64,000 nt of DNA from AVCC01 sp041736255 (GCA_041736255.1 JBGSTZ010000156.1:138508-202507), one strand, 5' to 3'. Shown: positions 8,819 to 18,156, counted from the first letter of the stretch. Made by a program: numbers and translations. The notes: generated by a model not told the origin, from the letters alone.

Positions 8819-9580
8819 TTACTTAATATCTTTCCAGAAGGCAGCATTTAAACGCCACGCGACAACAAAGAATATTCCGAGGAAAAGCAGCACCCAAACA
8901 CCCAGACGCTTGCGTGTGTTTTGTATCGGCTCAGCCATCCATTGCATAAAGCCGACCAGGTCACCAACCGCTGCATCATAGTCGTTACTGGATAATTTTC
9001 CCGCTGTGACCTGCTCGAATCCACCAAATTTATGTATTACGCCAGCTCCGTGCGGATCTTTTTCCTCCACAAACTTGGCTGTGCGTATACCTTGCAATTC
9101 CCACAGAGCATGCGGCATCCCAACATTCGGGAATACCATATTATTCCAGCCAGTTGGGCGCGTGTTGTCTTTGTAGTAAGTGCGCAAATAGGTGTACAGA
9201 TAATCGGAGCCTGTGCCGGCACCAGAGGAACGCGCCCGAGCAATTACGGACAAATCCGGTGGCACCACGCCAAACCACTCTTTGGCATCTTTAGCTGTCA
9301 TCGTCGTTTGCATCAGATCACCGATCTTTTCACCGGTAAATTGCAAATTGGTCCTGATCTGTTCATCAGTTAAACCGAGATCACCGAGACGGTTATAACG
9401 CAATGATGCAGCAGCGTGGCAGTTCAGACAGTAGTTAACAAAGAGCTTGGCACCATGCTGTAACGCAGCCATATCAGTACTACGATCTGGTGCACGATCC
9501 AGCGGAAAGCCACCCTCTGCTGCAAAAGTCAGAGCAGGTATCAATGCAATGACAGCAATCAATTTTTTAAAAAATTTCAT
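8819..9580 (-). CDS. petC: Ubiquinol-cytochrome c reductase, cytochrome c1
   Basis: Cytochrome c1 carries electrons from the Rieske protein to soluble cytochrome c in the bc1 complex. The 253-residue precursor has a signal peptide (about 1-20, LIAVIALIPALTFAAEGG), the heme-c attachment site C51-L-N-C54-H55, typical blocks (VVPPDLSVIARARSS, FPNVGMPHALWELQG) and a C-terminal membrane anchor at about 226-244 (VWVLLFLGIFFVVAWRL). It is third in petABC, 21 bp after petB. Confidence 0.96.
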   Translation of the reverse strand: MKFFKKLIAVIALIPALTFAAEGGFPLDRAPDRSTDMAALQHGAKLFVNYCLNCHAAASLRYNRLGDLGLTDEQIRTNLQFTGEKIGDLMQTTMTAKDAKEWFGVVPPDLSVIARARSSGAGTGSDYLYTYLRTYYKDNTRPTGWNNMVFPNVGMPHALWELQGIRTAKFVEEKDPHGAGVIHKFGGFEQVTAGKLSSNDYDAAVGDLVGFMQWMAEPIQNTRKRLGVWVLLFLGIFFVVAWRLNAAFWKDIK

Positions 9581-9601
9581 TTAATAGTATCCCTTTTGCG
9601 C

Positions 9602-11011
9602 TTAGTGCGGATGGAAAGTGACACGGTCCGGCACGGTCTTGAATGTACCCATTGCGCTCCACCACGGCATTAGCAGGAAAAAGCTAAAGTAGAACAGCGT
9701 ACATACTTGTGCAACTAGGGTGCGGGCAGCAGTTGGTGGCTGGATACCTAGGTAACCAAGCGTCAGGAACGCGAGACCGAACAATATATATATGTACTTA
9801 TGCCACTGCGGACGGTAACGAATCGACTTAGCTTTCGAGTAATCCAACCAGGGGAGGAATGCCAAGATCACGACCGACAAACCGAACAAGACCACGCCCC
9901 AGAATTTTGCATCCAGAATACTTGGCAACATTCCGATGATGGCGATCAGAGCAATCACGGCAATGGCCGCCTTGATCTTGGTCGACAGACGAGACTTAAG
10001 CCAAATGAAAACGACGTAGGCGGCAATCGCAGCCATCAGTACATACATGAAATCCGCTGTGGTCGCACGTAGCACCGAATAGAACGGCGTGAAGTACCAA
10101 GTTGGTGCAATGTGCAATGGTGTTGTAAGCGGATCTGCTGGTACGAAGTTATTGTATTCAAGGAAGTACCCGCCCATTTCCGGAGCAAAGAATACTACTG
10201 CTGAGAATAAGATCAAGAATGCAGTCACGCCCACCATGTCATGAACAGAGTAATACGGATGGAAAGGAATGCCGTCGAGCGGAACGCCGTTAGCATCTGT
10301 CGTATCTTTGATTTCGATTCCATCAGGATTGTTTGAACCCACTTCGTGCAGCGCAATAATGTGAGCAACAACCAAGCCCAACAAAACCAATGGAACTGCT
10401 ATGACGTGGAATGCGAAAAACCGATTCAGAGTCGCATCACCTACTACGTAATCACCACGAATCCACAATGACAGATCCGGACCAATGAATGGAATGGCAC
10501 CAAATAAATTGACAATTACCTGTGCGCCCCAGTAAGACATTTGACCCCATGGCAATAGATATCCCATGAAAGCTTCAGCCATCAAGCACAAGAAAATCCC
10601 AACACCGAACAACCAAACCAACTCACGTGGCTTGCGGTAGGAACCATAGAGCAGGCCGCGGACCATGTGTAGATAAACCACAATGAAGAATGCGGAAGCG
10701 CCCGTGGAATGCATGTAGCGCACTAACCAGCCCCATGGCACATCGCGCATAATGTACTCAACAGAGGCAAAAGCCAGCGCTGCGTCGGGTTTGTAATGCA
10801 TGGTCAGGAAAATTCCAGTAACAATCTGCATCACCAACACCAACATGGCGAGCGAACCGAAGAAATACCAGAAGTTAAAGTTTTTTGGTGCGTAATATTC
10901 AGACAAATGCGCTTTATACGACGACGTTAGCGGAAAGCGGGAATCAATCCAGTTCATCGCTTTGGCCGCTAACGGTGCATCGGCTGGAAGTTGCTTTTCA
11001 TGAAAAGCCAT
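9602..11011 (-). CDS. petB: Ubiquinol-cytochrome c reductase, cytochrome b
   Basis: This is the di-heme membrane subunit holding the quinol oxidation and reduction sites. The 469-residue protein is the long, fused (b6 plus subunit IV) bacterial form. Visible marks are the first helix FGSLAMLVLVMQIVTGIF, the heme-helix string MHSTGASAFFIVVYLHMVRG, GYLLPWGQMSYWGAQV, the second histidine pair around FAFHVIAVPLVLLGLVVAHI, and the Qo-site PEWY-type motif, here PTWYFTPFYSVLR. Extra C-terminal helices follow. Its start lies only 2 bp past the petA stop. Confidence 0.97.
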   Translation of the reverse strand: MAFHEKQLPADAPLAAKAMNWIDSRFPLTSSYKAHLSEYYAPKNFNFWYFFGSLAMLVLVMQIVTGIFLTMHYKPDAALAFASVEYIMRDVPWGWLVRYMHSTGASAFFIVVYLHMVRGLLYGSYRKPRELVWLFGVGIFLCLMAEAFMGYLLPWGQMSYWGAQVIVNLFGAIPFIGPDLSLWIRGDYVVGDATLNRFFAFHVIAVPLVLLGLVVAHIIALHEVGSNNPDGIEIKDTTDANGVPLDGIPFHPYYSVHDMVGVTAFLILFSAVVFFAPEMGGYFLEYNNFVPADPLTTPLHIAPTWYFTPFYSVLRATTADFMYVLMAAIAAYVVFIWLKSRLSTKIKAAIAVIALIAIIGMLPSILDAKFWGVVLFGLSVVILAFLPWLDYSKAKSIRYRPQWHKYIYILFGLAFLTLGYLGIQPPTAARTLVAQVCTLFYFSFFLLMPWWSAMGTFKTVPDRVTFHPH

Positions 11012-11013
11012 GG

Positions 11014-11628
11014 TTAAGCCTCACCTTTCTCGTCTTTACCGATAATGATTTTGGTATCCGACAAATACATATGACGTGGAACGTCCAGATTTGTTGGCGA
11101 AGGCTTATTCTTGTATACGCGCCCAGCCAGATCGAATGTTGATCCATGGCACGGACAAAGAAAGCCGCCAGCCCAGTCATCTGGCAAAGAGGGCTGCGCG
11201 CCAGCTTGAAACTTGGAATTCGGAGAACAGCCCAGATGCGGGCAAATACCAACAGCAATTAAGATATCCTTGTGTTCAGGTCGTGACCTCGTATGCTTAT
11301 CAACATAGGGCGGCAAATCCATCGTATAAGATTTTTCGGACAAAGGATCTGCCAGTTCATCCTCGATCTTGGGCAGTGCGGCCATCATTTCAGGGGTGCG
11401 CTTTAACAACCATACTGGCTTGCCGCGCCACGCTACGACTTTCATTTCCCCCGGATTCAGAGTTGAAATATCAACTTCCACCGGCGCACCCGCAGCCTTA
11501 GCACGCTCTGATGGCTGAAAGGTACTCACCAATGCTCCCGCCGTTGCTAAGCCAGCCACGCCGCCCATCGCAGCCGTGGCTACAATCAAACCGCGTCGGC
11601 CGGAATCGACCTGCTTTTCGTTACTCAT
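11014..11628 (-). CDS. petA: Ubiquinol-cytochrome c reductase, Rieske iron-sulfur subunit
   Basis: The 204-residue Rieske protein carries its [2Fe-2S] ligands in C129-P-H131-L-G-C134 and C158-P-C160-H161-G. The N-terminus has twin arginines (SGRRGLIVATAAMGG) ahead of a hydrophobic segment, consistent with Tat export and retention as a membrane anchor; tatABC lies in this window. It is the first gene of petABC, with a candidate promoter about 80 bp upstream. Confidence 0.97.
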   Translation of the reverse strand: MSNEKQVDSGRRGLIVATAAMGGVAGLATAGALVSTFQPSERAKAAGAPVEVDISTLNPGEMKVVAWRGKPVWLLKRTPEMMAALPKIEDELADPLSEKSYTMDLPPYVDKHTRSRPEHKDILIAVGICPHLGCSPNSKFQAGAQPSLPDDWAGGFLCPCHGSTFDLAGRVYKNKPSPTNLDVPRHMYLSDTKIIIGKDEKGEA

Positions 11629-11706
11629 ACCAACCCCAATCAGTCAAAATACGAAACTTGTGCGAAGCGCCGTGGGAAATACATACGGAGCTTCTACCAA
11701 CTCTAA

Positions 11707-11735
11707 ATTATAGCGGAGCTAGCGTTTGTTATAAA
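11707..11735 (-). promoter_or_regulatory. Putative sigma70 promoter for petABC-sspAB
   Basis: On the minus strand, TTTATA (11730-11735) and a perfect TATAAT (11707-11712) are separated by 17 bp, ending about 80 bp before the petA start. The rest of the 313-bp petA-mscL gap is AT-rich and holds no gene; mscL transcription must also start in it, on the other strand. Confidence 0.5.
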
Positions 11736-11941
11736 GAAAAATTACCATTCTTCCAAGTTGCTCAAGTTTTCCTTTTCGCGTGACACACTGTGGTGATGTC
11801 TAGTTAGTCGATGAAAAAAAATTTCCCATAAATTCTCGACATTTAATTCGAGTGGTTTGCGGCGCCCTTGATTTAATACAAGGACAATGCATGACTCCAC
11901 AATAAAATTAATTTTTAACTAACAAATAACGAGGAAATTCC

Positions 11942-12358
11942 ATGAGCATGATGCAAGAATTCAGAGTATTTATCGCCAGAGGCAACGTTATGGATCTGGC
12001 CGTCGGTGTGATTATTGGCGCAGCATTCGGAAAAATTGTAGCGTCCCTAGTTGAAGACATCATCATGCCTATAGTCGGAACTTTGGTGGGCGGATTGGAT
12101 TTTTCCAGTTACTACCTGGCACTGAGCGGGCAAAACACCGGACTGCCATTGGCAGAAGCAAAAAAACTCGGCGCTGTATTGGCTTACGGAAATTTCATCA
12201 CGATTGCGTTGAATTTTGTTATTTTAGCTTTCATCATTTTCCAGATGATTCGCCTGTTTAATAAAATAAAACGGGCAGAACCGCCGCCTGCACCACCCGC
12301 CATCACAGAGGAAGTTCTCCTGCTGCGCGAAATACGCGATTCCATAAAAACCCGATAA
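11942..12358 (+). CDS. mscL: Large-conductance mechanosensitive channel
   Basis: MscL is the pentameric inner-membrane emergency valve that opens on hypo-osmotic shock. The 138-residue protein shows the N-terminal amphipathic helix and first transmembrane helix (FIARGNVMDLAVGVIIGAAF then GKIVASLVEDIIMP), a periplasmic loop, the second helix (FITIALNFVILAFIIFQMI) and a cytoplasmic helix with PPPAPPAITEEVLLLREIRD. Length and motifs are typical. GAGGA precedes the ATG with good spacing. It converges with the Nif3-like gene, 18 bp away. Confidence 0.97.
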   Translation: MSMMQEFRVFIARGNVMDLAVGVIIGAAFGKIVASLVEDIIMPIVGTLVGGLDFSSYYLALSGQNTGLPLAEAKKLGAVLAYGNFITIALNFVILAFIIFQMIRLFNKIKRAEPPPAPPAITEEVLLLREIRDSIKTR

Positions 12359-12376
12359 CGGCAATATTTCTAATCC

Positions 12377-13144
12377 TTATACCGGATTGTCGATATCAAC
12401 AAAATGATGTGTAATCCCAAACTGCTGGGCCAAAAATTGACCCAATGCCTGCACTCCATAGCGCTCAGTTGCATGATGACCGCAAGCCAGGTAGGCAACA
12501 CCAGATTCCCGCGCCAAGTGAACAGTAGGCTCAGAGATTTCACCGCTCAGGTAAATATCTGCACCGGCCCCGATGGCATCCACCATGAAATTTTGAGCAG
12601 CGCCGGTACACCATGCGATCCTACGCACATGCTGCTCCGGATCACCTATGAGCAACGGCGTTCGACCTAGTTTTTCTTCTACTGCCAGAGCCATATCTCC
12701 TGCGGTTCTGATAGATGGGTTCTTGGCAGTACCCATACGACCCAAACCATCCGGGCCGAAGCCCATATCGGCACACAAATAAAGCACTTTGGCCAATTGC
12801 GCATTGTTTCCCAAAGTTGGATGCGCATCCAGCGGCAAATGATAGGCGAACAAATTGATATCGTGCGCAAGCAACAACTTCAGCCTCTTTTGCTTGATAC
12901 CCACTATGCACGCATCTTCCCCGCGCCAGAAATAACCGTGATGCACCAACAACGCATCTGCCCTCAAATCGATAGCAGCTTCAACCAATGCCAAGCTGGC
13001 AGTCACTCCCGTGACCAGCGTTTTTATCGATGCGGCTCCCGCAACTTGCAATCCGTTTGGACAATAATCGTGAAAACGTGTAATTTCCAGGGTGAGCGCT
13101 AGAAATTTTGCCAACTCATCCCTATTTACTGATTGTTGATTCAT
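12377..13144 (-). CDS. Nif3-like dinuclear metal centre protein (YbgI family)
   Basis: The 255-residue protein belongs to the Nif3/YbgI family (DUF34), toroidal hexamers with a two-metal site. Metal-binding strings are visible: VHHGYFWRGE (two histidines), the Asp/His-rich YHLPLDAHPTLGNN, and the C-terminal CGHHATERYGVQALG. Other family blocks are YCPNGLQVAG and IAWCTGAAQNFM. E. coli YbgI has been linked to various hydrolase roles, but the physiological substrate is not established. The gene diverges from the degQ-type protease, and the first codons overlap the long version of that ORF. Confidence 0.9.
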   Translation of the reverse strand: MNQQSVNRDELAKFLALTLEITRFHDYCPNGLQVAGAASIKTLVTGVTASLALVEAAIDLRADALLVHHGYFWRGEDACIVGIKQKRLKLLLAHDINLFAYHLPLDAHPTLGNNAQLAKVLYLCADMGFGPDGLGRMGTAKNPSIRTAGDMALAVEEKLGRTPLLIGDPEQHVRRIAWCTGAAQNFMVDAIGAGADIYLSGEISEPTVHLARESGVAYLACGHHATERYGVQALGQFLAQQFGITHHFVDIDNPV

Positions 13145-13159
13145 TTTCCCTACTTTCCT

Positions 13160-14326
13160 ATGCGACGTTTTTGGTTATTATTTGCACAATCCGTGACTAT
13201 TGGTCTGGCCGTATGGTTCATTGTAACGACCTTGAAACCGGATTGGATCGGCAAACTGGGCAGTTCGCAAAGTGTGCGCATTGCGTCTTCTTCAGTATCG
13301 ATACAAGAGGCGATCCCATCGTTGACGCCATCTCAAAATTCTTACAGGGACGCTGCCAAGATCGCCATGCCATCCGTGGTGAATATCTTCACTACTAAGG
13401 AAGCAAGGCAACCTAGAACACCCTATCTGGAAGATCCTTTTTTCAAGAAATTCTTTGGCGACGGCTATGGAGCGCAAGAGGAAAAGCAAGCGAGTCTCGG
13501 CTCCGGTGTAGTAATCAGCCCGCAAGGCTACATTTTGACCAACAATCATGTAGTCGAAGCCGCAGACGAGATCGAAGTGGCTCTTGCCGATGGGCGCAAG
13601 GCGGTTGCTAAAGTGGTGGGTACCGACCCCGAAACAGACTTGGCCGTGATCAAAATCGATGTGCCTAATCTACCGGCCATTACGTTGGGACGCATCGAAC
13701 AAGTTCGGGTGGGCGATCCGGTACTTGCGATTGGCAATCCATTCGGGGTCGGCCAGACGGTCACCATGGGCATAATCTCGGCGTTGGGACGCAATCATCT
13801 GGGCATCAATACTTTCGAGAATTTCATCCAGACTGACGCCGCCATCAATCCAGGCAATTCGGGCGGCGCACTGATCGATACCAATGGCAATCTGCTCGGC
13901 ATCAACACCGCGATCTACTCCAGCAGCGGCGGTTCGCTTGGAATCGGTTTTGCCATTCCGGTCTCGACCGTCAAGACCGTCATGGAGTCGATCATCAATA
14001 CCGGCCAGGTAGTGCGTGGCTGGATCGGAGTCGAACCGCAAGATATCACACCAGAATTGGCGGAAAGCTTTGGCCTGACCACGAAAGGTGGCGCCATTAT
14101 CGCCGGCGTCCTGCGCGGCGGTCCGGCCGACAAGGCCGGAATCAAACCAGGCGACATACTCATCGCGATTGAAGACAAGCCCGTGACCGATACCACTGAA
14201 ATGCTCAACCTGATCGCGCAATTAATTCCCGGTAATAAATCGAATTTCACCATCTCGCGCCGCAACCAGGAATCCGTAGTGCAAGTCACCATTGGCAAGC
14301 GCCCTAAAATTCAGCGTGAACAATGA
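13160..14326 (+). CDS. Do/DegQ-family periplasmic serine protease, single PDZ
   Basis: This trypsin-like HtrA protease has the catalytic triad in TNNHVVEAA (His about 130), DPETDLAVIKID (Asp about 160) and NPGNSGGALID (Ser about 233), followed by one PDZ domain (GWIGVEPQDITPELAESFGL to the end). An N-terminal hydrophobic segment (FWLLFAQSVTIGLAVWFIV) looks like an uncleaved anchor, as in DegS; one PDZ domain also fits DegS-like architecture. ATG 13160 is chosen because the longer ORF (13133) would overlap the divergent Nif3-like gene. It acts in envelope protein quality control. Confidence 0.93.
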   Translation: MRRFWLLFAQSVTIGLAVWFIVTTLKPDWIGKLGSSQSVRIASSSVSIQEAIPSLTPSQNSYRDAAKIAMPSVVNIFTTKEARQPRTPYLEDPFFKKFFGDGYGAQEEKQASLGSGVVISPQGYILTNNHVVEAADEIEVALADGRKAVAKVVGTDPETDLAVIKIDVPNLPAITLGRIEQVRVGDPVLAIGNPFGVGQTVTMGIISALGRNHLGINTFENFIQTDAAINPGNSGGALIDTNGNLLGINTAIYSSSGGSLGIGFAIPVSTVKTVMESIINTGQVVRGWIGVEPQDITPELAESFGLTTKGGAIIAGVLRGGPADKAGIKPGDILIAIEDKPVTDTTEMLNLIAQLIPGNKSNFTISRRNQESVVQVTIGKRPKIQREQ

Positions 14327-14377
14327 AAATACGGATGAAGCCTCGATACCACTACACTAGGCCACACGATTGCTGCC

Positions 14378-15058
14378 ATGCATATCCGTGACCTGATTCA
14401 ATTTCTCACGGAATTAAGTGAAAACAACAACCGCGCCTGGTTCGCCATGAACCGGCCGCGTTACGATATTCTGCGGGAAGAATTTCTGGCGTTCGTCACC
14501 GACCTGATTGCTGAGATTGTTGTTTTCGACCCGCTCGTAGCCGCTTGCGATCCCAAAAAAGCCTTGTTCCGAATCAATCGCGACATGCGTTTCTCAAAAG
14601 ATAAAAGACCTTACAAAACCACATTTTCCGCTTCGATTCTGCCGAGCGGGCGCAAAAAGCCGAGCGAGGGCGGTGGCCCCGTCTATTATTTTCTGATTAA
14701 TGCAGCCGGACAACTGCAGTTTGGGGCTGGCGAATACGCGCCGCCGTCACACCGTTTGCGCGCCATTCGCACGCAGGTCACAGCGGATGCGCAAGGCTTT
14801 GGAAAACTACTGAAGGACAGGAAATTGCGGGCCGCATTCGGCGGTTTCTATGAAGAAGGTAAATTGACACGCCCACCCAAAGGATTCGCTGCGGATCTGC
14901 CGCATATCGAGCAGATCAAGCTAAAGAATTTTTTCGTCTGGAAAGAGTCCGAGTTGAACCGGAACGCGCCGGAAGAGGCCACCGCAACTCTGCTTGCTGG
15001 TTTTCGCAATGCTTATGCGCTGGTGGCGTGGTTGCGGGGCGTACCGCAACTAGAGTAA
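14378..15058 (+). CDS. DUF2461 family protein
   Basis: The 226-residue protein matches the DUF2461/TIGR02453 family by its N-terminus (LIQFLTELSENNNRAWFAMN), ALFRINRDMRFSKDKRPYKT, and GPVYYFLINAAGQLQFGAGE followed by YAPPSHRLRAIR. The C-terminal part has the typical RPPKGFAADLPHIEQIKLKN. It is soluble, with no signal peptide. Biochemical function is unknown. It follows the protease by about 50 bp and may share its transcript. Confidence 0.88.
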   Translation: MHIRDLIQFLTELSENNNRAWFAMNRPRYDILREEFLAFVTDLIAEIVVFDPLVAACDPKKALFRINRDMRFSKDKRPYKTTFSASILPSGRKKPSEGGGPVYYFLINAAGQLQFGAGEYAPPSHRLRAIRTQVTADAQGFGKLLKDRKLRAAFGGFYEEGKLTRPPKGFAADLPHIEQIKLKNFFVWKESELNRNAPEEATATLLAGFRNAYALVAWLRGVPQLE

Positions 15059-15146
15059 TATTTTTTAATTATTACCAGAGTATTTACAAACCTCCTTTTG
15101 AATCATTGCGCAAAGAGCCATTGCTTGCATGAGTATATAAATGCCA

Positions 15147-15932
15147 TCAGGCTTCAGGCACTTCTTTAGCCGGCGTTTGCGTCGCTTTGGCAAAAATCGG
15201 AGCCACTAGCAATCCAAGCTCATACAACAGGCACATCGGCACTGCCAGTGAAAACTGGCTCACTACGTCGGGCGGTGTCACGATGGCAGCGATCACGAAA
15301 GAACCGACAATGACGTAAGGCCGAATCGACTTCAGTTTTTCCAGTGTCACCACTCCCATTCGCACCAGTACGATTACCACAATCGGAACCTCGAATGTCA
15401 AGCCGAAAGCCAAGCACATCGACATCACAAAATCCAGGTAGTTCTCTATGTCAGGCGCCACCGTGATGGAGGCGGGTGCGAATTCGTTTATGAATTTAAA
15501 TACCCGACCGAATACCAGAAAATAACAAAATGCAATCCCCGCCAGAAACAACAACGATGAGGACACCACCAACGGGATAACGAGTTTTTTCTCGTGTAAA
15601 TATAAACCAGGAGCGATAAAGGCCCAGACCTGATACAAAACCCAGGGCAAAGCCAGAATGAATGCCAGCAGCAGCGTGACCTTCATAGGCACCATGAAAG
15701 GAGAAATCACGCCAGTGGCAATCATTTTGGCGCCAGACGGCAATGAAGCCATCATCGGGCGCGCCAGGAAGTCATAAATTTCTGCTGGCCCAGGCCATAG
15801 AAACAACAAGCCGCAGACGATCAGCACTCCAATGGACGCTCGCACCAAGCGATTACGTAACTCGACCAGATGTGAAATGAAGGTGTCTTCCGTACCTGTT
15901 TTTGGTTCTTCAGACATAGGGCTTGCTGACAT
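15147..15932 (-). CDS. tatC: Sec-independent protein translocase TatC
   Basis: TatC is the six-helix receptor for twin-arginine signal peptides. The 261-residue protein has the conserved cytoplasmic entry HLVELRNRLVRASIGVL, the FMVPMKVTLLLAFILALPWV helix, LYLHEKKLVIPLVVSSSLLF and FGLTFEVPIVVIVLVRMGVV. A second ATG lies five codons in. It is last in the tatABC run downstream of the his genes. Known local cargo would include the Rieske protein encoded nearby. Confidence 0.96.
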   Translation of the reverse strand: MSASPMSEEPKTGTEDTFISHLVELRNRLVRASIGVLIVCGLLFLWPGPAEIYDFLARPMMASLPSGAKMIATGVISPFMVPMKVTLLLAFILALPWVLYQVWAFIAPGLYLHEKKLVIPLVVSSSLLFLAGIAFCYFLVFGRVFKFINEFAPASITVAPDIENYLDFVMSMCLAFGLTFEVPIVVIVLVRMGVVTLEKLKSIRPYVIVGSFVIAAIVTPPDVVSQFSLAVPMCLLYELGLLVAPIFAKATQTPAKEVPEA

Positions 15933-16032
15933 ATAAATTAAAAGAGTAAACAGGGGTTTAACCCTGAAAAAGCACTACAGAGTGAAGAACCAGCCGATAT
16001 CCAGCCGATTTAAACCAAGGCGCGCTGCTGGA

Positions 16033-16527
16033 CTAATTAAACGAATGGGAAGTTTTACTACCCGGGCGATACTTAGACACGCGCGCCGCACCTGACAGCA
16101 AATGCAACTTGCCACCATGACGCTGCTTGTACCAAGTGGGGATGCCTGACGTTCGCGCCAATTTTTTCTTGCGAAAGCTCTTCGCTTTCGCATCAATCTG
16201 CTCATGCGGGGCAGTAGCGAATGTATATGGCGTATCGCTATCAAAATCGCCCACAGCTGCCTTGAGTTCATGCTCGGTGTCAGACATTGTGCGAGTGAAG
16301 GAACTCTTCACATCCTTGGCTGTTTCCTGGACTTCCTCCTGCATTTTACGCAACTCATCGAGCTCCATCTCGCGGCTGACCTCGGATTTCACGTCATTGA
16401 TATAACGCTGGGCACGCCCCAATAATGAGCCTGCCATGCGAGCCACTTTCGGCAATTTCTCAGGACCGATCACAATTAATGCAACCACCCCGATCAATGC
16501 CAGTTTGGAAAGACCTAAATCAATCAT
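16033..16527 (-). CDS. tatB: Sec-independent protein translocase TatB
   Basis: The 164-residue TatB has a single N-terminal membrane helix with the diagnostic glutamate-free start MIDLGLSKLALIGVVALIVI then GPEKLP, an amphipathic helix (KVARMAGSLLGRAQRYINDV) and a long charged cytoplasmic tail. With TatC it forms the substrate receptor. It sits between tatA and tatC, as usual. Confidence 0.95.
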   Translation of the reverse strand: MIDLGLSKLALIGVVALIVIGPEKLPKVARMAGSLLGRAQRYINDVKSEVSREMELDELRKMQEEVQETAKDVKSSFTRTMSDTEHELKAAVGDFDSDTPYTFATAPHEQIDAKAKSFRKKKLARTSGIPTWYKQRHGGKLHLLSGAARVSKYRPGSKTSHSFN

Positions 16528-16607
16528 AAGACTCTAGCGACAACCAGCAAACAGCAGCAGGTACTGCAAGCATGGCGTTTGCCAAGCACAATACCGACAG
16601 ACGCCGT

Positions 16608-16832
16608 TCAATCCTTCGTCTTCTCTTTCGTTTCAACATCAATTGTGCTTTTTTCAGCGGATTGCGGCAAATTCTGGGCTGTCGATTTTTCTTCCTCGCC
16701 CTTGACGCCATCCTTGAAACCCTTGACTGCCTTGCCCAAGTCAGAACCCATGCTACCTATTTTCTTGGTACCGAACACCAGCATCACAATGACCAAGACA
16801 ATCAGCCAATGCCAAATACTTAACGAACCCAT
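16608..16832 (-). CDS. tatA: Sec-independent protein translocase TatA
   Basis: TatA oligomerises to form the translocation pathway. The 74-residue form starts MGSLSIWHWLIVLVIVMLVF followed by GTKKIGSMGSDLGKAVKGFK, the classic membrane helix, hinge and amphipathic helix. ATG 16832 is chosen because an AAAGGAA ribosome-binding site lies at the right distance; a longer reading to 16847 adds only MKGII. Confidence 0.95.
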   Translation of the reverse strand: MGSLSIWHWLIVLVIVMLVFGTKKIGSMGSDLGKAVKGFKDGVKGEEEKSTAQNLPQSAEKSTIDVETKEKTKD

Positions 16833-16935
16833 GATTATTCCTTTCAAGACGGATCAATACCGTCAGAGTGTGCCTTATACGCTTATATCGTGCTGCGAAT
16901 AGGGAAAAAAATATGACCACCAACCAGCACAATTC

Positions 16936-17310
16936 TTAACGTCGACCGCGCCACGGTTGTGGCCCGCCGATCACGTGCAAATGCAAATGGTAAACTTCCT
17001 GGCCACCATCTGGCCCCGTGTTGATCATGGTCTTATAACCACCTATATGACCATTATTTTCATCTTTAGTTACTGCACAACCAAATTCTTTTGCCAGCTT
17101 AGGCGCCAACATCAGCATCTGTGCCAGCAGATCTTCCTGTTCGCTACCGCAATCCGATAAGGTATCGATATGCTGCTTTGGAATCACCAGTAAGTGTACC
17201 GGAGCGGCGGGGTTGTTGTCCTTGAATGCCAACAACGCATCATCTTCATAGACAATCTCAGCTGGGATAGTTTTTGCTGCAATTTTGCAAAAGATACAGT
17301 TATTCAACAT
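16936..17310 (-). CDS. hinT: Histidine triad nucleotide-binding protein HinT
   Basis: The 124-residue HIT protein is a purine nucleoside phosphoramidase. It shows CIFCKIAAKTIPAEIVYED at the start, and NPAAPVHLLVIPKQHI, and the active-site histidine triad HLHLHVIGG near the C-terminus. It lies between hisE and tatA, a placement typical of this order. Confidence 0.95.
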   Translation of the reverse strand: MLNNCIFCKIAAKTIPAEIVYEDDALLAFKDNNPAAPVHLLVIPKQHIDTLSDCGSEQEDLLAQMLMLAPKLAKEFGCAVTKDENNGHIGGYKTMINTGPDGGQEVYHLHLHVIGGPQPWRGRR

Positions 17311-17345
17311 GACTCCTTAATTAATCCAAAGTCGCGCAGCGACTC

Positions 17346-17380
17346 GCTTCGCTCCCCTCACCCGCTGAGAGGAGCGAAGC
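17346..17380. repeat. Perfect 10-bp inverted repeat between hisE and hinT
   Basis: GCTTCGCTCC (17346-17355) and GGAGCGAAGC (17371-17380) enclose a 15-nt loop in the 73-bp hisE-hinT gap. There is no T-run, so it looks more like a palindromic repeat or an mRNA stability stem than a terminator. Confidence 0.6.
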
Positions 17381-17383
17381 TCT

Positions 17384-17755
17384 TCAGTTTTTGTGCGACT
17401 CTTCGATGTCGCGTAAGACATCTTTGCGCGCCGCTTTTTCTTCAATGCCAGAAAGACCTTCGCGCCGCGCCAACTCATCTAACACTTGTTGCGGCGTTAA
17501 ATCGAACTGCGCCAGCATGACCAGCGAATGGAACCACAAGTCAGCACATTCATACAGCACTTTCGAAGCATCGCCGTCGATGCGCGCATCTTTAGCTGCC
17601 ATCACGGTTTCAGTTGCCTCTTCGCCGATCTTTTTCAGGATAGCATCGTCACCCTTGGCAAACAAACGGGATACATAGGACTTTTCCGGATTACCGCCAT
17701 TGGCCAGCTTGCGCGACTCGATCACTGCTGCCAGGCGATTTAGTGTTTCACTCAT
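17384..17755 (-). CDS. hisE: Phosphoribosyl-ATP pyrophosphatase
   Basis: The 123-residue MazG-like enzyme catalyses the second step of histidine synthesis, PR-ATP to PR-AMP. Visible motifs are SYVSRLFAKGDDAILKKIGE and EATETVMAAKD, then the metal-binding helix YECADLWFHSLVMLAQFDLT. It is separate from HisI, as in other betaproteobacteria; the two overlap by 4 bp. It is the last his gene of the operon. Confidence 0.95.
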   Translation of the reverse strand: MSETLNRLAAVIESRKLANGGNPEKSYVSRLFAKGDDAILKKIGEEATETVMAAKDARIDGDASKVLYECADLWFHSLVMLAQFDLTPQQVLDELARREGLSGIEEKAARKDVLRDIEESHKN

Positions 17756-18156
17756 TTGTAGATGCTTTCAGGACTCTTCAAGACTGGATCGACGGCTTGC
17801 CAGAGACCTTCGTCGGCATTGCCTTCAAATTTCTGAAAAAAACAGGAATGCCGCCCAGTATGACAGGCAATGCCATCGGTCTGCTCGACCTTCAGCAATA
17901 CCACATCCTCGTCGCAATCGAGGCGGATTTCATGCACTTTCTGGGTATGCCCCGATTCTTCGCCCTTGTGCCAGAGTTTCTTGCGGGAGCGACTCCAGTA
18001 TACAGCTTCCCCCAATTCGACCGTCCGGGCCAGCGCATCGCGATTCATCCAGGCGAACATCAATACGTCGTTGCTGCCCAATTCCTGCGCGATCACCGGC
18101 ACCAGACCGTATTCATCCCAGCGTACCTTGTTCAACCACTTGAAATTTGCGTTCAT
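17752..18156 (-). CDS. hisI: Phosphoribosyl-AMP cyclohydrolase
   Basis: The 134-residue zinc enzyme opens the adenine ring of PR-AMP (step 3). It has MFAWMNRDALARTVELGEAV, YWSRSRKKLWHKGEESGHTQ, and the metal ligands in LDCDEDVVLLKVEQTDGIAC followed by HTGRHSCFF. The monofunctional form is typical here. It overlaps hisF and hisE by 4 bp on either side, so translation is coupled. Confidence 0.95.
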   Translation of the reverse strand: MNANFKWLNKVRWDEYGLVPVIAQELGSNDVLMFAWMNRDALARTVELGEAVYWSRSRKKLWHKGEESGHTQKVHEIRLDCDEDVVLLKVEQTDGIACHTGRHSCFFQKFEGNADEGLWQAVDPVLKSPESIYK